Assembly: GCF_030409305.1 (NCBI RefSeq)
Contig: NZ_JAUFPQ010000023.1
Location: forward strand, 62,001-126,000
Direction of reading: 5' to 3'
Length of the DNA: 64,000 bases
From: Halomonas maura
GTDB lineage: Bacteria > Pseudomonadota > Gammaproteobacteria > Pseudomonadales > Halomonadaceae
The translations under genes were made by a program, and so were the position numbers. Shown piece after piece: positions 37,210-52,269 of this stretch; the first letter of the stretch is position 1, and each line of letters starts with the position of its first letter. The notes under the pieces were generated by a model. That model was not told where the DNA came from and made no database searches. It was given only the letters and a program-made list of their open reading frames with translations.

Positions 37210-37281
37210 ATGCCCTCATTGCCAACCTGCTCAAGGCCCGCAGCATCTTCCGGCATCCCGGCCCGGATCACCGCTGGCTGA
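37210..37281 (+). CDS. Possible 23-residue leader peptide
   Basis: An ATG at 37210 follows a very strong ribosome site (AAGGGAGG, six bases upstream) and opens a 23-codon frame ending at TGA 37279-37281. The peptide MPSLPTCSRPAASSGIPARI (first 20 residues) has no recognised function. It lies 86 bases before the DUF4212 gene, so it could be a translated leader. Conservation is unknown. Confidence 0.25.
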   Translation: MPSLPTCSRPAASSGIPARITAG

Positions 37282-37367
37282 CGGCTGTCCACGCGCGATT
37301 GCCCGGCTGAGTCATGTGAACGCTCGGGACAACTTCCCACCCCCAACAACAAGTGGAGAGCAACACC

Positions 37368-37628
37368 ATGGCAGATGAGAAATCCAATGCCGAAGCCTAC
37401 TGGGCGGCCAACCTCCGCCTCATTGCCGGCTGCCTGGTCGTCTGGGCGCTGGTGTCCTACGGCTGCGCCATCCTGCTGCGCCCGCTGCTCGCGAGCATTC
37501 CCGTCGGCGGCACCGACCTGGGCTTCTGGTTCGCGCAGCAGGGATCGATCCTGACCTTCATCGGCATCATCTTCTTCTACGCCTGGAAGATGAACCGGCT
37601 GGATAAAAAGTTCGGGCTTGGGGAGTAA
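37368..37628 (+). CDS. DUF4212 small membrane subunit of the symporter
   Basis: This 86-residue protein has two membrane helices (about 18-42 and 58-77) separated by a short loop, with ENLR-like start AYWAANLRLIAG. DUF4212 proteins, like YjcH beside ActP, are usually encoded just before a sodium/solute symporter and probably assist it. ATG 37368 has GGAGAG seven bases upstream. The symporter begins six bases after its stop. Confidence 0.9.
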   Translation: MADEKSNAEAYWAANLRLIAGCLVVWALVSYGCAILLRPLLASIPVGGTDLGFWFAQQGSILTFIGIIFFYAWKMNRLDKKFGLGE

Positions 37629-37634
37629 TCCAGC

Positions 37635-39401
37635 ATGAGCCAATTCGCCATCAACGTCCTCTTCGTGGGCGCCTCCTTCGCCCTCTATATCGGCATCGCC
37701 ATCTGGGCGAAGGCCGGTTCGACGAAAGACTTCTACGTCGCCGGCGGCGGCGTGCATCCCATCACCAACGGCATGGCCATCGGCGCCGACTGGATGTCGG
37801 CGGCGTCCTTCATCTCCATGGCGGGGCTGATCGCCGCCGGCGGCTATGCCAACTCCACCTTCCTCATGGGCTGGACCGGCGGCTACGTCCTGCTGGCCAC
37901 CCTGCTGGCCCCCTACCTGCGCAAGTTCGGCAAGTTCACGGTGCCGGAGTTCATCGGCGATCGTTTCTACAGCAAGAACGCTCGCCTGGTCGCCGTGATC
38001 TGCCTGATCGTCGCCTCGGTGACCTACGTCATCGGCCAGATGGCCGGCGCCGGCGTGGCCTTCTCGCGCTTCCTGGAAGTCGACGCCACCATGGGCCTGA
38101 TCATCGCCGCCATCGTGGTGTTCTTCTACTCGGTACTGGGGGGCATGAAGGGCATCACCTATACCCAGGTCGCCCAGTACTGCGTGCTGATCACCGCCTA
38201 CACCATCCCGGCGGTGTTCATCTCGCTGGAGCTGACCGGCAACCCGCTGCCGCCGCTGGGGCTGTTCTCCGAGCATGACGCCTCGGGCATGCCGCTGCTG
38301 GCCAAGCTCAACGAGGTCATCACCGAGCTCGGCTTCAACGAGTACACGGCGGACGTCGACAACAAGCTGAACATGGTGCTGTTCACCCTGTCGCTGATGA
38401 TCGGTACCGCGGGCCTGCCCCACGTCATCATCCGCTTCTTCACCGTGCCGAAGGTCGCCGATGCGCGCTGGTCCGCCGGCTGGGCCCTGGTCTTCATCGC
38501 CCTGCTGTACCTGACCGCGCCGGCCGTGGCCTCCATGGCCCGCCTGAACCTGATGACCACCATCTACCCCGACGGCCCGACGGCCGAGCCCATCCAGTAT
38601 GACGAGCGTCCGAACTGGGTGCGCGAGTGGGAGGTCACCGGGCTGATCCAGTACGAGGACAGGAACGACGACGGCCGCATCCAGCTCTACAACGACACCG
38701 AGGCGTTCGCCCCGACCGCCGAGCAGCGTGGCTGGGCAGGCAACGAGCTGGAGGTCAACCGGGACATCCTGGTACTGGCCAACCCGGAGATCGCCAACCT
38801 GCCCGGCTGGGTCATCGGCCTGATCGCCGCGGGGGGCCTGGCAGCGGCGCTGTCGACGGCCGCCGGGCTGTTGCTGGCCATCTCCTCGGCGATCAGTCAT
38901 GACCTGATCAAGGGCTCGATCAACCCCAATATCAGCGAGAAGGGCGAACTCATGGCGGCACGGATCTCGATGTCCATCGCCATCATCGTCGCCACCTACC
39001 TCGGCGCCAATCCTCCGGGCTTCGCGGCCCAGGTGGTGGCCCTGGCCTTCGGTATCGCCGCGGCCTCGCTGTTCCCGGCGCTGATGATGGGGATCTTCTC
39101 CAAGCGCGTGAACAACAAGGGCGCGATCGCCGGCATGCTGACGGGTCTGGCCTTCACCCTGGTCTACATCTTCGTCTACAAGGGCTGGTTCTTCATCCCG
39201 GGCACCAACAACCTGGAAGACCTCCCGGAGAACTGGGTGCTGGGCATCTCGCCGCTGTCCATCGGGGCGGTGGGCGCGATCATCAACTTCGCCGTGGCCT
39301 TCTCGGTCTCCAAGGCGACCGCGGCACCGCCGCAGGAGATCCAGGACCTGGTGGAGAGCGTCCGCTATCCCAAGGGTGCTGGCATGGCGGTCGACCACTG
39401 A
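37635..39401 (+). CDS. Sodium/solute symporter, VC_2705 subfamily (probable acetate permease)
   Basis: This 588-residue protein is an SSS-family carrier with about 13 helices. FYVAGGGVHPITNGMAIGADWMSAASFISMAG (about residues 32-63, seen in parts) and ATYVIG-like segments are typical, and a hydrophilic loop (about 310-370) interrupts the helices. Together with DUF4212 it resembles the ActP and VC_2705 carriers that take up acetate or similar monocarboxylates with Na+. The neighbouring acs and CrbS/CrbR-type genes support acetate. Two tandem hairpins follow. Confidence 0.9.
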   Translation: MSQFAINVLFVGASFALYIGIAIWAKAGSTKDFYVAGGGVHPITNGMAIGADWMSAASFISMAGLIAAGGYANSTFLMGWTGGYVLLATLLAPYLRKFGKFTVPEFIGDRFYSKNARLVAVICLIVASVTYVIGQMAGAGVAFSRFLEVDATMGLIIAAIVVFFYSVLGGMKGITYTQVAQYCVLITAYTIPAVFISLELTGNPLPPLGLFSEHDASGMPLLAKLNEVITELGFNEYTADVDNKLNMVLFTLSLMIGTAGLPHVIIRFFTVPKVADARWSAGWALVFIALLYLTAPAVASMARLNLMTTIYPDGPTAEPIQYDERPNWVREWEVTGLIQYEDRNDDGRIQLYNDTEAFAPTAEQRGWAGNELEVNRDILVLANPEIANLPGWVIGLIAAGGLAAALSTAAGLLLAISSAISHDLIKGSINPNISEKGELMAARISMSIAIIVATYLGANPPGFAAQVVALAFGIAAASLFPALMMGIFSKRVNNKGAIAGMLTGLAFTLVYIFVYKGWFFIPGTNNLEDLPENWVLGISPLSIGAVGAIINFAVAFSVSKATAAPPQEIQDLVESVRYPKGAGMAVDH

Positions 39402-39414
39402 GCCATAATCCCCA

Positions 39415-39475
39415 ACCGGCGCCCCCGCGGCGCCGGTCCCAACCCTTCGTCGGGCTTCCCTCGGGAAGCCCGACG
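39415..39475 (+). terminator. Tandem hairpins after the symporter
   Basis: Two GC-rich perfect stems lie in a row: nine pairs at 39415-39423/39429-39437 and twelve pairs at 39448-39459/39464-39475. No T-run follows, so this may be a leaky terminator or an mRNA-stabilising element. Confidence 0.5.
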
Positions 39476-39494
39476 TCTGTCAGGAAGCTGTCCT

Positions 39495-40010
39495 ATGATA
39501 TGGCACTTGATCGCGGCGGCCTTCGCCGGCCTCGGCGCCGCCGGCATCGGCCTGCTGCTGCGCATGCTCAGCCGTGGGCGACTGCCCCGCTGGATCGTCC
39601 CGGTCTGCGCGGGTCTGGGCATGCTGGGCTACCAGATCAATCACGAGTACACCTGGTTCGAGCACCAGCGCGCCCAGCTCCCCGACTCCACTCGGGTGGT
39701 GAGCACCGAGCAGACGCCGGTCTTGTGGCGCCCCTGGACCTATCTGGTCCCGCTGACCTCGGGCTTCACCGTGGTGGATCGGGACAGCCTGGTGCGCGCA
39801 AGGACCGACGACCAGCCGCTGGTCGAGTTCATCCTCTATCGCTTCGAGATGGCCAATGCCGACCGGGTACAGCACCAGGCCTACGTGTTGAACTGCAGCG
39901 CCCGGGAGCTGCTGCCGCTGGCCGGTGAGCCGCGCCGCCCCCGCACCGAGGCACTGCGTCGGCTCGCGGCCGGTGACCCGCTGCTCCAGACGGTGTGTCG
40001 CGACGCCTGA
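39495..40010 (+). CDS. Two-helix membrane protein of unknown function
   Basis: This 171-residue protein has two N-terminal membrane helices (about 2-24 and 33-49) and then a hydrophilic domain of about 120 residues, probably periplasmic or cytoplasmic depending on topology. Recognisable features are an aromatic stretch NHEYTWFEHQRAQLP and a single Cys pair near the end. I know no family for it. It lies between the symporter and the CrbS-type kinase, both on the same strand, so it may belong to the acetate-sensing module. Confidence 0.7.
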   Translation: MIWHLIAAAFAGLGAAGIGLLLRMLSRGRLPRWIVPVCAGLGMLGYQINHEYTWFEHQRAQLPDSTRVVSTEQTPVLWRPWTYLVPLTSGFTVVDRDSLVRARTDDQPLVEFILYRFEMANADRVQHQAYVLNCSARELLPLAGEPRRPRTEALRRLAAGDPLLQTVCRDA

Positions 40011-40078
40011 ACCACGCCGCCCCTGCCGTCGCCCCCCGCCTTGCCCTAGAATGGGCGGGAACCGGAGGGAGATACCCC

Positions 40079-44029
<3,951 letters not shown>

Positions 44030-44054
44030 CGCTGCACGCGAGCTGGCAGCTGGA

Positions 44055-44108
44055 TAGCAGCCGAAACGCAACCGCCCCCACGGCAAGGCCATGGGGGCGG
44101 TTGTGCTA
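44055..44108. terminator. Bidirectional hairpin between the kinase and regulator genes
   Basis: A perfect 11-pair stem CAACCGCCCCC/GGGGGCGGTTG (44069-44079, 44093-44103) is flanked by an outer TAGCA/TGCTA pair. It lies between convergent genes. The core CCCCCACGGCAA, loop and GGGGG are shared with the fnr-ttcA hairpin. Confidence 0.65.
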
Positions 44109-44162
44109 CCGGCTGCAAGCTTCCAGGCGCGAAGCGCCGCTCGCCAAACTCGTGACCGAAGG

Positions 44163-44825
44163 TCAGGACTCGACCTTCGGCGGCTCCACCTCGAGCTTCT
44201 GGGCGGCGATCACCGCCTGGGTGCGGGAGTGCACGCCGAGCTTGCGCAGGATGGCGGTGACGTGGGCCTTGATGGTGGCCTCGGAGACGTTGAGCTCATA
44301 GGCGATCTGCTTGTTGAGCAGCCCTTCGGTGAGCATGTTGAGCACCCGGAACTGCTGGGGGGTCAGCGAGGCGATGGCCTCGGCGAAGCGGGTCTCCTCC
44401 TCGTCGCCCTCGCCCAGGGCATCGGCCATCTCCGCCGGCAGCCACACCTCGCCATCGAGGATCTCGCCCACCGCCTCGGCGATCAGTGCCAGCGAGGACG
44501 ACTTGGGGATGAATCCGGAGGCCCCGTAGTCGATGGCCCGGCGCACCACGTGCAGCTCGTCGCTGCCGGAGACCACCGCCACCGGGATGTCGGGCGTCTG
44601 GCCGCGCAACTGGATCAGCCCGGAGAAGCCATGGGCGCCCGGCATGTGCAGGTCGAGCAGGATCAGATCGGCGTCCGGATGGCGGGTGACCACCTCGGTG
44701 GTGGCCTCCATGGTGTCGGACTCGACGATCTCGGCCTGGGGTGCCAGCTGGCGCAGCGCCTGGGTCAAGGCTGCGCGGAACAGCGGATGGTCATCGGCAA
44801 CGATGAATTTCTGGGCAAAGGCCAT
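44163..44825 (-). CDS. CrbR/ErdR-type LuxR-family response regulator
   Basis: This 220-residue regulator has a receiver domain (about 5-125) with acidic pocket D11-D12 and phospho-accepting Asp58 (LILLDLHMPG), and a C-terminal LuxR helix-turn-helix (about 150-205, LTPQQFRVLNMLTEG and NKQIAYELNVSEATIKAHV). Its neighbours acs and the SSS-type kinase make it the probable partner of that kinase, as CrbR and ErdR activate acetyl-CoA synthetase genes. ATG 44825 has GGAGGAG upstream. Confidence 0.93.
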   Translation of the reverse strand: MAFAQKFIVADDHPLFRAALTQALRQLAPQAEIVESDTMEATTEVVTRHPDADLILLDLHMPGAHGFSGLIQLRGQTPDIPVAVVSGSDELHVVRRAIDYGASGFIPKSSSLALIAEAVGEILDGEVWLPAEMADALGEGDEEETRFAEAIASLTPQQFRVLNMLTEGLLNKQIAYELNVSEATIKAHVTAILRKLGVHSRTQAVIAAQKLEVEPPKVES

Positions 44826-45044
44826 GCATTCTCCTCCGGTTCCGGGAGCAGCGGGACGGGCCGGCCGCCGCCTGCGGGACGCTTTTGTCTTTCCCGGCAT
44901 GTTACCCCATGGCCGAGGCGATGCCCAAGCGCTTGGCGGGTATTGTCGACATTTTTCGACGGGCCATGAAGAAGCCGGCCACGTGGGCCGGCTCGGATGA
45001 CCTCTCGACGGGCAGCCCCGGCCAGGCGGGGCCCCCGCTCGCGG

Positions 45045-46994
<1,950 letters not shown>

Positions 46995-47084
46995 GGAAAT
47001 GCCTCTGTCCTCGGGGTGGCCCCTTCAGGTTGATGAAGCCGGCGGCGTTGTTGTTGGTACCGCCGACGCCATTAAGGTAGTCCC

Positions 47085-47128
47085 AGCATAAACCGCCCGC
47101 GCCCCTACTTCCCCTTAGACATTGGTAT
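47085..47128 (-). promoter_or_regulatory. Candidate acs promoter and activator site
   Basis: On the minus strand the motif ATACCAATGTCTAAG (47128-47114) is followed 23 bases later by a -10-like TATGCT (47090-47085). No good -35 is present, which fits an activator-dependent promoter. The motif resembles the one upstream of the symporter. Confidence 0.45.
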
Positions 47129-47156
47129 GAACAATTTCCTTTTTTATAACAATGGG

Positions 47157-47717
47157 TTAAGAGCCATTTTCAAACACCGCCCGGCCACTATAGACCAAGG
47201 TCTCGGCGCACTGCCGGCAGCGATAGGCGCGCCCCGAGCGGGCCAGCGCATGGCGTCGGGAGGTGAAGGCATGCTCGCCGCAGCCGCAGCGGTAGCGATG
47301 GGGCGCGGGGCTGGCGCGGCCGGTATCGAAGCGGTGGGTGACCCGTGGCGGCAGGCCGAACAGCCGGCGCATCACCGTCTGCCACTCATGGCCATGGGGA
47401 CGGGCGAGGTGGCCATCGTCGAGGTGGTGGACCAGCCAGTGGGCCATCTCGTGGGGCACCACCTCGACCAGGAAGGCCAGGCGATTCTCGTCGAAGAGCA
47501 CCGGGTTGAAGCGCAGGCCGCCTCGCCCGAAATGCGCCTGGCCGGCGCCCTTGCCGCGCAGGTCGAGCCACACCCCGGGGCGCGGCAGCCCGGGATGCAC
47601 CTCGCGACACAACCGCCAGGCGGCCTCGACCCGCTCATGCAGGGCGTGCTGGCTGGCCGCCCGGTCGAGGGCGGCAAGCCAGTGGGGATCGGGTGTCGGC
47701 AGGGCGGGCGTGGTCAT
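47157..47717 (-). CDS. sprT: SprT-like zinc metalloprotease-fold protein
   Basis: This 186-residue protein has the zinc site HEMAHW (about 90) in VVPHEMAHWLVHH with a third ligand in GHGHEW-like PHGHEW, and a C-terminal zinc ribbon with CGCG and CRQC. This is the SprT domain, shared with eukaryotic Spartan proteases; the bacterial function is unclear. Length fits the family (about 165-190). It is divergent from the UPF0149 gene and upstream of acs on the same strand. Confidence 0.9.
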   Translation of the reverse strand: MTTPALPTPDPHWLAALDRAASQHALHERVEAAWRLCREVHPGLPRPGVWLDLRGKGAGQAHFGRGGLRFNPVLFDENRLAFLVEVVPHEMAHWLVHHLDDGHLARPHGHEWQTVMRRLFGLPPRVTHRFDTGRASPAPHRYRCGCGEHAFTSRRHALARSGRAYRCRQCAETLVYSGRAVFENGS

Positions 47718-47858
47718 GGGATGCTAGAATGGCGCTCCGCGCCCGCGGCGTAAAGGGAACACGGCCCGGCGCGACGCACGAGCCGGCACCGCGCCGGGAA
47801 CCCCCGGTTCGCCGACCGCCCCCACGCCCGCCGCCCGAGACAGCCGACGAGAGACCCC

Positions 47859-48509
47859 ATGTCCGACACCGACAAGCCCCAGCCCCTGCCCCTGCTCGAT
47901 GACGAGGCCCTGGACCGGCTCGACGACTTCCTCGAGTCCGAGCGGGTCGATGCCGATGCCCTGGACCTGATCGGGGCCCACGGCTTCCTGGTCGCCCTGG
48001 CGGTGGCCCCGAGCGACGTGCCGGCCGCCACCTGGCTGGCCGAGCTGTTCCACGGCGAGCCGAGCTTCGCCGACGAGGCGGAGCGCGAGGCCACGCTCGG
48101 GCGGCTCGAGGCGCTACGCCACAACGCCATCGAGGTGCTCGAGGGCGGCGGCCTGCCCGAGCTGCCCTTCGACCTGGAGCTGGGCGGCCTGGCCCCGGAG
48201 GAGACGCCTATCGGCGACTGGTGTGCCGGCTTCATGGAGGGGGTGTTCCTCGACGAGACGGCCTGGTTCGCCGACGACGAGGAGGCCGCCGCCACCCTGC
48301 TGCTGCCCTTCATGCTGCTCTCGGGGCTGTTCGCCGAGGAGCCGGACATGGCCGAGCTGGCCAACGACGGCGAGCGGCTGGAGGCGCTGGTGGCCCAGCT
48401 GCCGGAGCTGGTGCTCGACCTCTACCTGCACTACCGGGTGCCCCCCGAGACGCCCAAGCCCAAGCCCCGCCGCAAGGCGCCGGCGGGACGCGGCAAGCGC
48501 AGGAAGTAA
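47859..48509 (+). CDS. UPF0149/YecA family protein
   Basis: This 216-residue, strongly acidic protein has the helical UPF0149 fold with LDDFLES, IGAHGFLVALAVAPS and GDWCAGFMEGVFL. It lacks the C-terminal SEC-C zinc motif of some YecA proteins and ends instead in a very basic tail (KPKPRRKAPAGRGKRRK). The function is unknown. It stands between divergent sprT and a convergent cls-like gene. The acid-rich body is consistent with a halophile. Confidence 0.85.
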   Translation: MSDTDKPQPLPLLDDEALDRLDDFLESERVDADALDLIGAHGFLVALAVAPSDVPAATWLAELFHGEPSFADEAEREATLGRLEALRHNAIEVLEGGGLPELPFDLELGGLAPEETPIGDWCAGFMEGVFLDETAWFADDEEAAATLLLPFMLLSGLFAEEPDMAELANDGERLEALVAQLPELVLDLYLHYRVPPETPKPKPRRKAPAGRGKRRK

Positions 48510-48568
48510 GAGGGAAGTCAGGGTTCGCCGGTTTCTTCTCTCTTCAGCGGCGTAGCCGCGTTCTCCCC

Positions 48569-49690
48569 TCATCTCAGCCGCGTCAGCAGGCCGTCGAGGG
48601 TACCGAACAGCCACTCCTTGAGGCGCTGCCAGCGGGGACGGCGCAGCCACAGCGCGTGGTGGATCTCGTGGCTGGCGGCGAAGTTGCGCCGGAACAGCGC
48701 CGCCACCTCCTCGGCGAAGCGGGCATCTGCCACCTCCTGGTTGGCCTCCAGGTTCCACTGCAGGCTCCAGTGATCGAAGTTGCAGGAACCCAGGCTGACC
48801 CAGTCGTCGGCGAGGGTGAACTTGGCGTGGATGAACGACGGCTGGAACTCGAAGATGCGCACCCCGGCCCGCAGCAGGCGCCCGTAGAAGCGCTGACCGG
48901 CATAGCGCACGCCCGGGTGGTCGTGGCTCTCGCCGGGCAGCAGCAGGCAGACCTCGACGCCGCGGCGGGCGGCCCGCGCCAGGCGCAGGCGCAGGCTCAG
49001 GGTCGGCACGAAGTAGGGCGTGCAGATCCAGATGCGCCGTCTCGCCCCGCTCACCTGGCGCTGCAGCGAATGGCGGATGGCCTGGTAGCGATAGCCCTGG
49101 CCCCAGACCACTCGCCCGCGCATGCCGCCGTAACCGTCGTCGGTGCCCGTCGCGACGCCCAGGCCGTGCACCAGCTCGGGGGCACCGGCGCCCCGGGTCA
49201 TCGGCGAGTCCCAGAGCGCGCAGAACAGCCGCGCCCAGTCGGCCACCACCGGCCCCTCGATGCGCATCGCCACCTCGTACCAGGCATCGAGGAACTCGTC
49301 GACGACGCCGAAGCCGCCGGTGAAGGCCACCTCGCCGTCCACCACCACCAGCTTGCGATGGTCGCGGGTCAGGTTGCGTGCCAGGGAATGCAGGCCCAGG
49401 GGATTGAACCAGCGCAGCGCCACGCCGCCCGCCTCGAGCCGGCGGCGATCCGCCGCCTCGAGCCCCATGGCGCCATAGCCGTCGAGCAGCAGCAGCACGC
49501 TCACGCCCCGCTCCACGGCCCGCCGCAGGACCTCGATCAGCGCCGTGGCCAGCCGCCCGGACTCCATCAGGTAGAGTTCGATGAGGATCGAGTGACGGGC
49601 CCCATCCACCGCCTCGAACATGGCCGGCAGGAAGCGTGCCGCCTCCGGCAGCAGCTGGAAGTGATTGCCGTCTCGCCATATGCCGTGCAT
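48569..49690 (-). CDS. clsB: Cardiolipin synthase-like phospholipase D family protein
   Basis: This 373-residue protein has two HKD motifs, HRKLVVVDGEVAFTGG (about 110) and HAKFTLADDWVSLGSCNFD (about 290), the catalytic pair of phospholipase D-type cardiolipin synthases. It lacks the N-terminal membrane helices of ClsA, so it most resembles ClsB/YbhO, which joins phosphatidyl groups at the membrane. ATG 49690 lies seven bases after a GGGAAGGGG stretch. It is divergent from plsB, another phospholipid gene. Confidence 0.88.
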   Translation of the reverse strand: MHGIWRDGNHFQLLPEAARFLPAMFEAVDGARHSILIELYLMESGRLATALIEVLRRAVERGVSVLLLLDGYGAMGLEAADRRRLEAGGVALRWFNPLGLHSLARNLTRDHRKLVVVDGEVAFTGGFGVVDEFLDAWYEVAMRIEGPVVADWARLFCALWDSPMTRGAGAPELVHGLGVATGTDDGYGGMRGRVVWGQGYRYQAIRHSLQRQVSGARRRIWICTPYFVPTLSLRLRLARAARRGVEVCLLLPGESHDHPGVRYAGQRFYGRLLRAGVRIFEFQPSFIHAKFTLADDWVSLGSCNFDHWSLQWNLEANQEVADARFAEEVAALFRRNFAASHEIHHALWLRRPRWQRLKEWLFGTLDGLLTRLR

Positions 49691-49823
49691 GGCCCGCCCC
49701 CTTCCCTGTCCGCCGTGACTGCCGGTATTGACGCACGTTTGCGGCGGCGCGAAAAGCCGGGACGCCTGACCCGCCCGAGCCGCCTCGCTATACTGGCCTC
49801 TCATTCCTCACAGGGGCATCCGG

Positions 49824-52262
49824 ATGGCCTCCCCGCTCAGCGCACTGCACGCCCCGCTGCGGCGACTGCTCACGGCCTGGGTTCAGGTGCGCCGGATCGA
49901 GCCGGCCCCGGAGGCGCTGGGGCTCGACCCCATGCTGCCCACCGTCTATGTACTGCCCCGGCCGTCCCTCTCGGATGCCCTGCTGCTGGAGTCGCTGGCC
50001 CACCGCCATGGCCTGCCGCCGGCGGACACCCGGCGGCGTCTGGGCGAGCACGAGCTGCGGGCGCGGCTGGCTCTGCCGTCACTGCGCCGCCGCCTCTGGC
50101 CCCGCCCCCCCCATGGCGCGGCGCCCTTCGAGGCGCTGATCGCCGCCAGCCGCGCCCTGCCCCAGGATATCCAGCTGGTGCCGGTGAGCGTCTTCTGGGG
50201 GCGCGCCCCGGGCAAGCGCTTCGGCCTCTGGCACCTGCTGGCCGCCGACAGCTGGCGGCTCACCGGCCGGCTGCGCCGGCTGCTCTCGGTGGCGGTGAAT
50301 GGCCGCGACGTGGAGGTACACTTCGGCGCCCCGCTGCGGCTCTCCGAGCTCGATGACGGCCGCGAGCCGGCGCTCACCAACCGCAAGGCCGCCCGCTTGC
50401 TGCGGGTCCACTTCCGCCGCATCCGCACCCAAGTGCTGGGTCCGGACCTCTCCCACCACCGCACCCTGGTCGAGGGGGTGGTGGGAAGCCCCGGGATCCG
50501 CCGGGTCATCGAGCAGCTCGCCGGCGAGGACCCGCGGGCCCGAGCCCGTCTGCGGCGACGCGCCCGTCGCTATGGCCGCGAGATCGCCTCGAACATGAGC
50601 TACCCGGTGATGCGCTTCCTGCACGGCGTGCTGCGCCGGCTGTGGCACCGTCTCTACGACGGCGTCGATGTCCAGGGGCTGGAAGCGATCAAGGCCCTGG
50701 CCGGCGACCACACCCTGGTCTATGTGCCCTGCCACCGCAGCCATATCGACTACCTGCTGCTGTCCTACGTGCTCCATGACCATGGCCTGATGCCGCCGCA
50801 CATCGCCGCGGGCCGCAACCTGGACATGCCGCTGGTCGGCCCGTTGCTGCGACGCGGCGGGGCCTTCTTCATGCGCCGCAGCTTTCGCGGCCAACCGCTC
50901 TATGCCGCGGTGTTCAACGAATACCTGCATCGCCTGCTGGCCGCGGGCCATCCCCTGGAGTACTTCATCGAGGGGGGCCGCTCGCGCAGCGGTCGGATGC
51001 TGCCGGCGCGACCGGGCATGCTGGCCATGACCCTCGGCTCCTTCCTGCGCAGCCGCCGCCATGGCGCCCAGCCGCTGGCCTTCGTGCCGGTCTACATCGG
51101 CTACGAGCGGGTCCTGGAAGACGTCACCTACCAGCGTGAGCTCGCCGGCCGTCGCAAGCGCAAGGAGACCCCGCTGGGCCTGCTGCGGGTCCTGGGGCGG
51201 CTGCGCCAGCCCCATGGGCGCGTCGCCGTGAACATCGGCGAGCCGCTGGAGCTGGCGGCCTTCCTCGACCACCAGCGTCCGGGCTGGCGGGACGCCGCCG
51301 GCGAGGGGCGCCCGGCCTGGCTCGACGAGGTGGTCCCGCCACTCGGCGAGGCCCTGACCCGGCGCATCAACGCCGCGGCGGCGCTCAACCCGGTCAACCT
51401 GGTGGCGCTGGGCCTGCTGGCGACCCCCCACCATGCCATCGAGGCCGATCTCCTGGACCGCCAACTGGCGCTGCTCGTCGACCTGCGTCGCCCGCGGCCC
51501 GGCGGCCCCCAGCGGGGCCTGCCGGCGGGCAGCCCCCGGGACTGGCTCGACGAGGCCCGCGCGCTGGGGCTGATCGCCTATCGCCCCCACCCGCTGGGCG
51601 ACATCGTCATCGCGGATGAGCGCCAGGCCAGCCTGCTCGGCTGGTACCGCAACAACGTGCTGCACCTCTTCGCCCTGCCCGGGATCACGGCCTTCGCCTT
51701 CCGCCACCATGCCTACCATGGCCCCGGTGACCTCGAGGCCCTGCTCGCGCCGATCTGGCCGGTGCTGGCCAGGGAGCTGTCCCTCGAGTCGCCGGCCTCG
51801 CTGCGCGCCGCCCTGGACGAGGTCCTGGCCCAGCTCGGCGCGGCGGGGCTGCTCGAACGTGACGGCGACGGCTGGCGCCGCCCGGCCTCGCTGACCGCCG
51901 ACGAGCAGTTGAGGATGCTCGGCCGGCTGATGCAGCCCTCGCTGGAACGCGGCTACCTGCTGCTCTCGGCGCTGCTCGGCGGGCCCCCCGGCCACTTCAC
52001 CGCCGGGACCCTCGGCGACCATGCCCGCCAGCTGGCCGAGCGCCTGGCCCAGCTCACCGGACGGGCGGCACCGGAGTTCTTCGATGCCCGGCTGTTCGCC
52101 GGGCTGGTGGCGAGTCTGGAGGCCGAGGGCTGGCTGTGGATCGACGCGGGACGGCTGCACTACACCCGGGCGCTGCGCGAGACCGCCAGCCGCAGCCGGG
52201 CGCTGTTCGCCCCGGCGCTGCGCCATCGCCTGCAGCGGGTCGCTCGCCAGCAAGAGGCCTGA
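49824..52262 (+). CDS. plsB: Glycerol-3-phosphate 1-O-acyltransferase
   Basis: This 812-residue membrane enzyme makes lysophosphatidic acid, the first step of phospholipid synthesis. The acyltransferase motifs are present in order: CHRSHIDYLLL (His and Asp catalytic pair), GAFFMRRSF, FIEGGRSRSGR and FVPVYIGYERV. Length matches Escherichia coli PlsB (807). The start ATG 49824 is chosen by fit to the family. The gene ends seven bases before the convergent rsmJ stop. Confidence 0.96.
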   Translation: MASPLSALHAPLRRLLTAWVQVRRIEPAPEALGLDPMLPTVYVLPRPSLSDALLLESLAHRHGLPPADTRRRLGEHELRARLALPSLRRRLWPRPPHGAAPFEALIAASRALPQDIQLVPVSVFWGRAPGKRFGLWHLLAADSWRLTGRLRRLLSVAVNGRDVEVHFGAPLRLSELDDGREPALTNRKAARLLRVHFRRIRTQVLGPDLSHHRTLVEGVVGSPGIRRVIEQLAGEDPRARARLRRRARRYGREIASNMSYPVMRFLHGVLRRLWHRLYDGVDVQGLEAIKALAGDHTLVYVPCHRSHIDYLLLSYVLHDHGLMPPHIAAGRNLDMPLVGPLLRRGGAFFMRRSFRGQPLYAAVFNEYLHRLLAAGHPLEYFIEGGRSRSGRMLPARPGMLAMTLGSFLRSRRHGAQPLAFVPVYIGYERVLEDVTYQRELAGRRKRKETPLGLLRVLGRLRQPHGRVAVNIGEPLELAAFLDHQRPGWRDAAGEGRPAWLDEVVPPLGEALTRRINAAAALNPVNLVALGLLATPHHAIEADLLDRQLALLVDLRRPRPGGPQRGLPAGSPRDWLDEARALGLIAYRPHPLGDIVIADERQASLLGWYRNNVLHLFALPGITAFAFRHHAYHGPGDLEALLAPIWPVLARELSLESPASLRAALDEVLAQLGAAGLLERDGDGWRRPASLTADEQLRMLGRLMQPSLERGYLLLSALLGGPPGHFTAGTLGDHARQLAERLAQLTGRAAPEFFDARLFAGLVASLEAEGWLWIDAGRLHYTRALRETASRSRALFAPALRHRLQRVARQQEA

Positions 52263-52269
52263 GACGTAC

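Larger units (their letters stand above)
36698..37367. other. Regulatory intergenic region before the DUF4212/symporter genes
   Basis: This 670-base region is the most AT-rich part of the window (especially 36840-37125). It holds three candidate regulator sites: 36901-36915, 36955-36966 (weak) and 37071-37085. It also contains a TTGACA at 37036-37041 without a clear -10, and a short frame with a strong ribosome site at 37210-37281. The divergent DUF294 gene is probably also expressed from here. Confidence 0.6.

Noticed and set aside
37204..37310. A second frame overlapping the possible leader peptide (reading ALIANLLKARSIF...)
   Set aside because: It looks protein-like but has no in-frame start codon after an upstream stop, so it may be a gene relic or chance.
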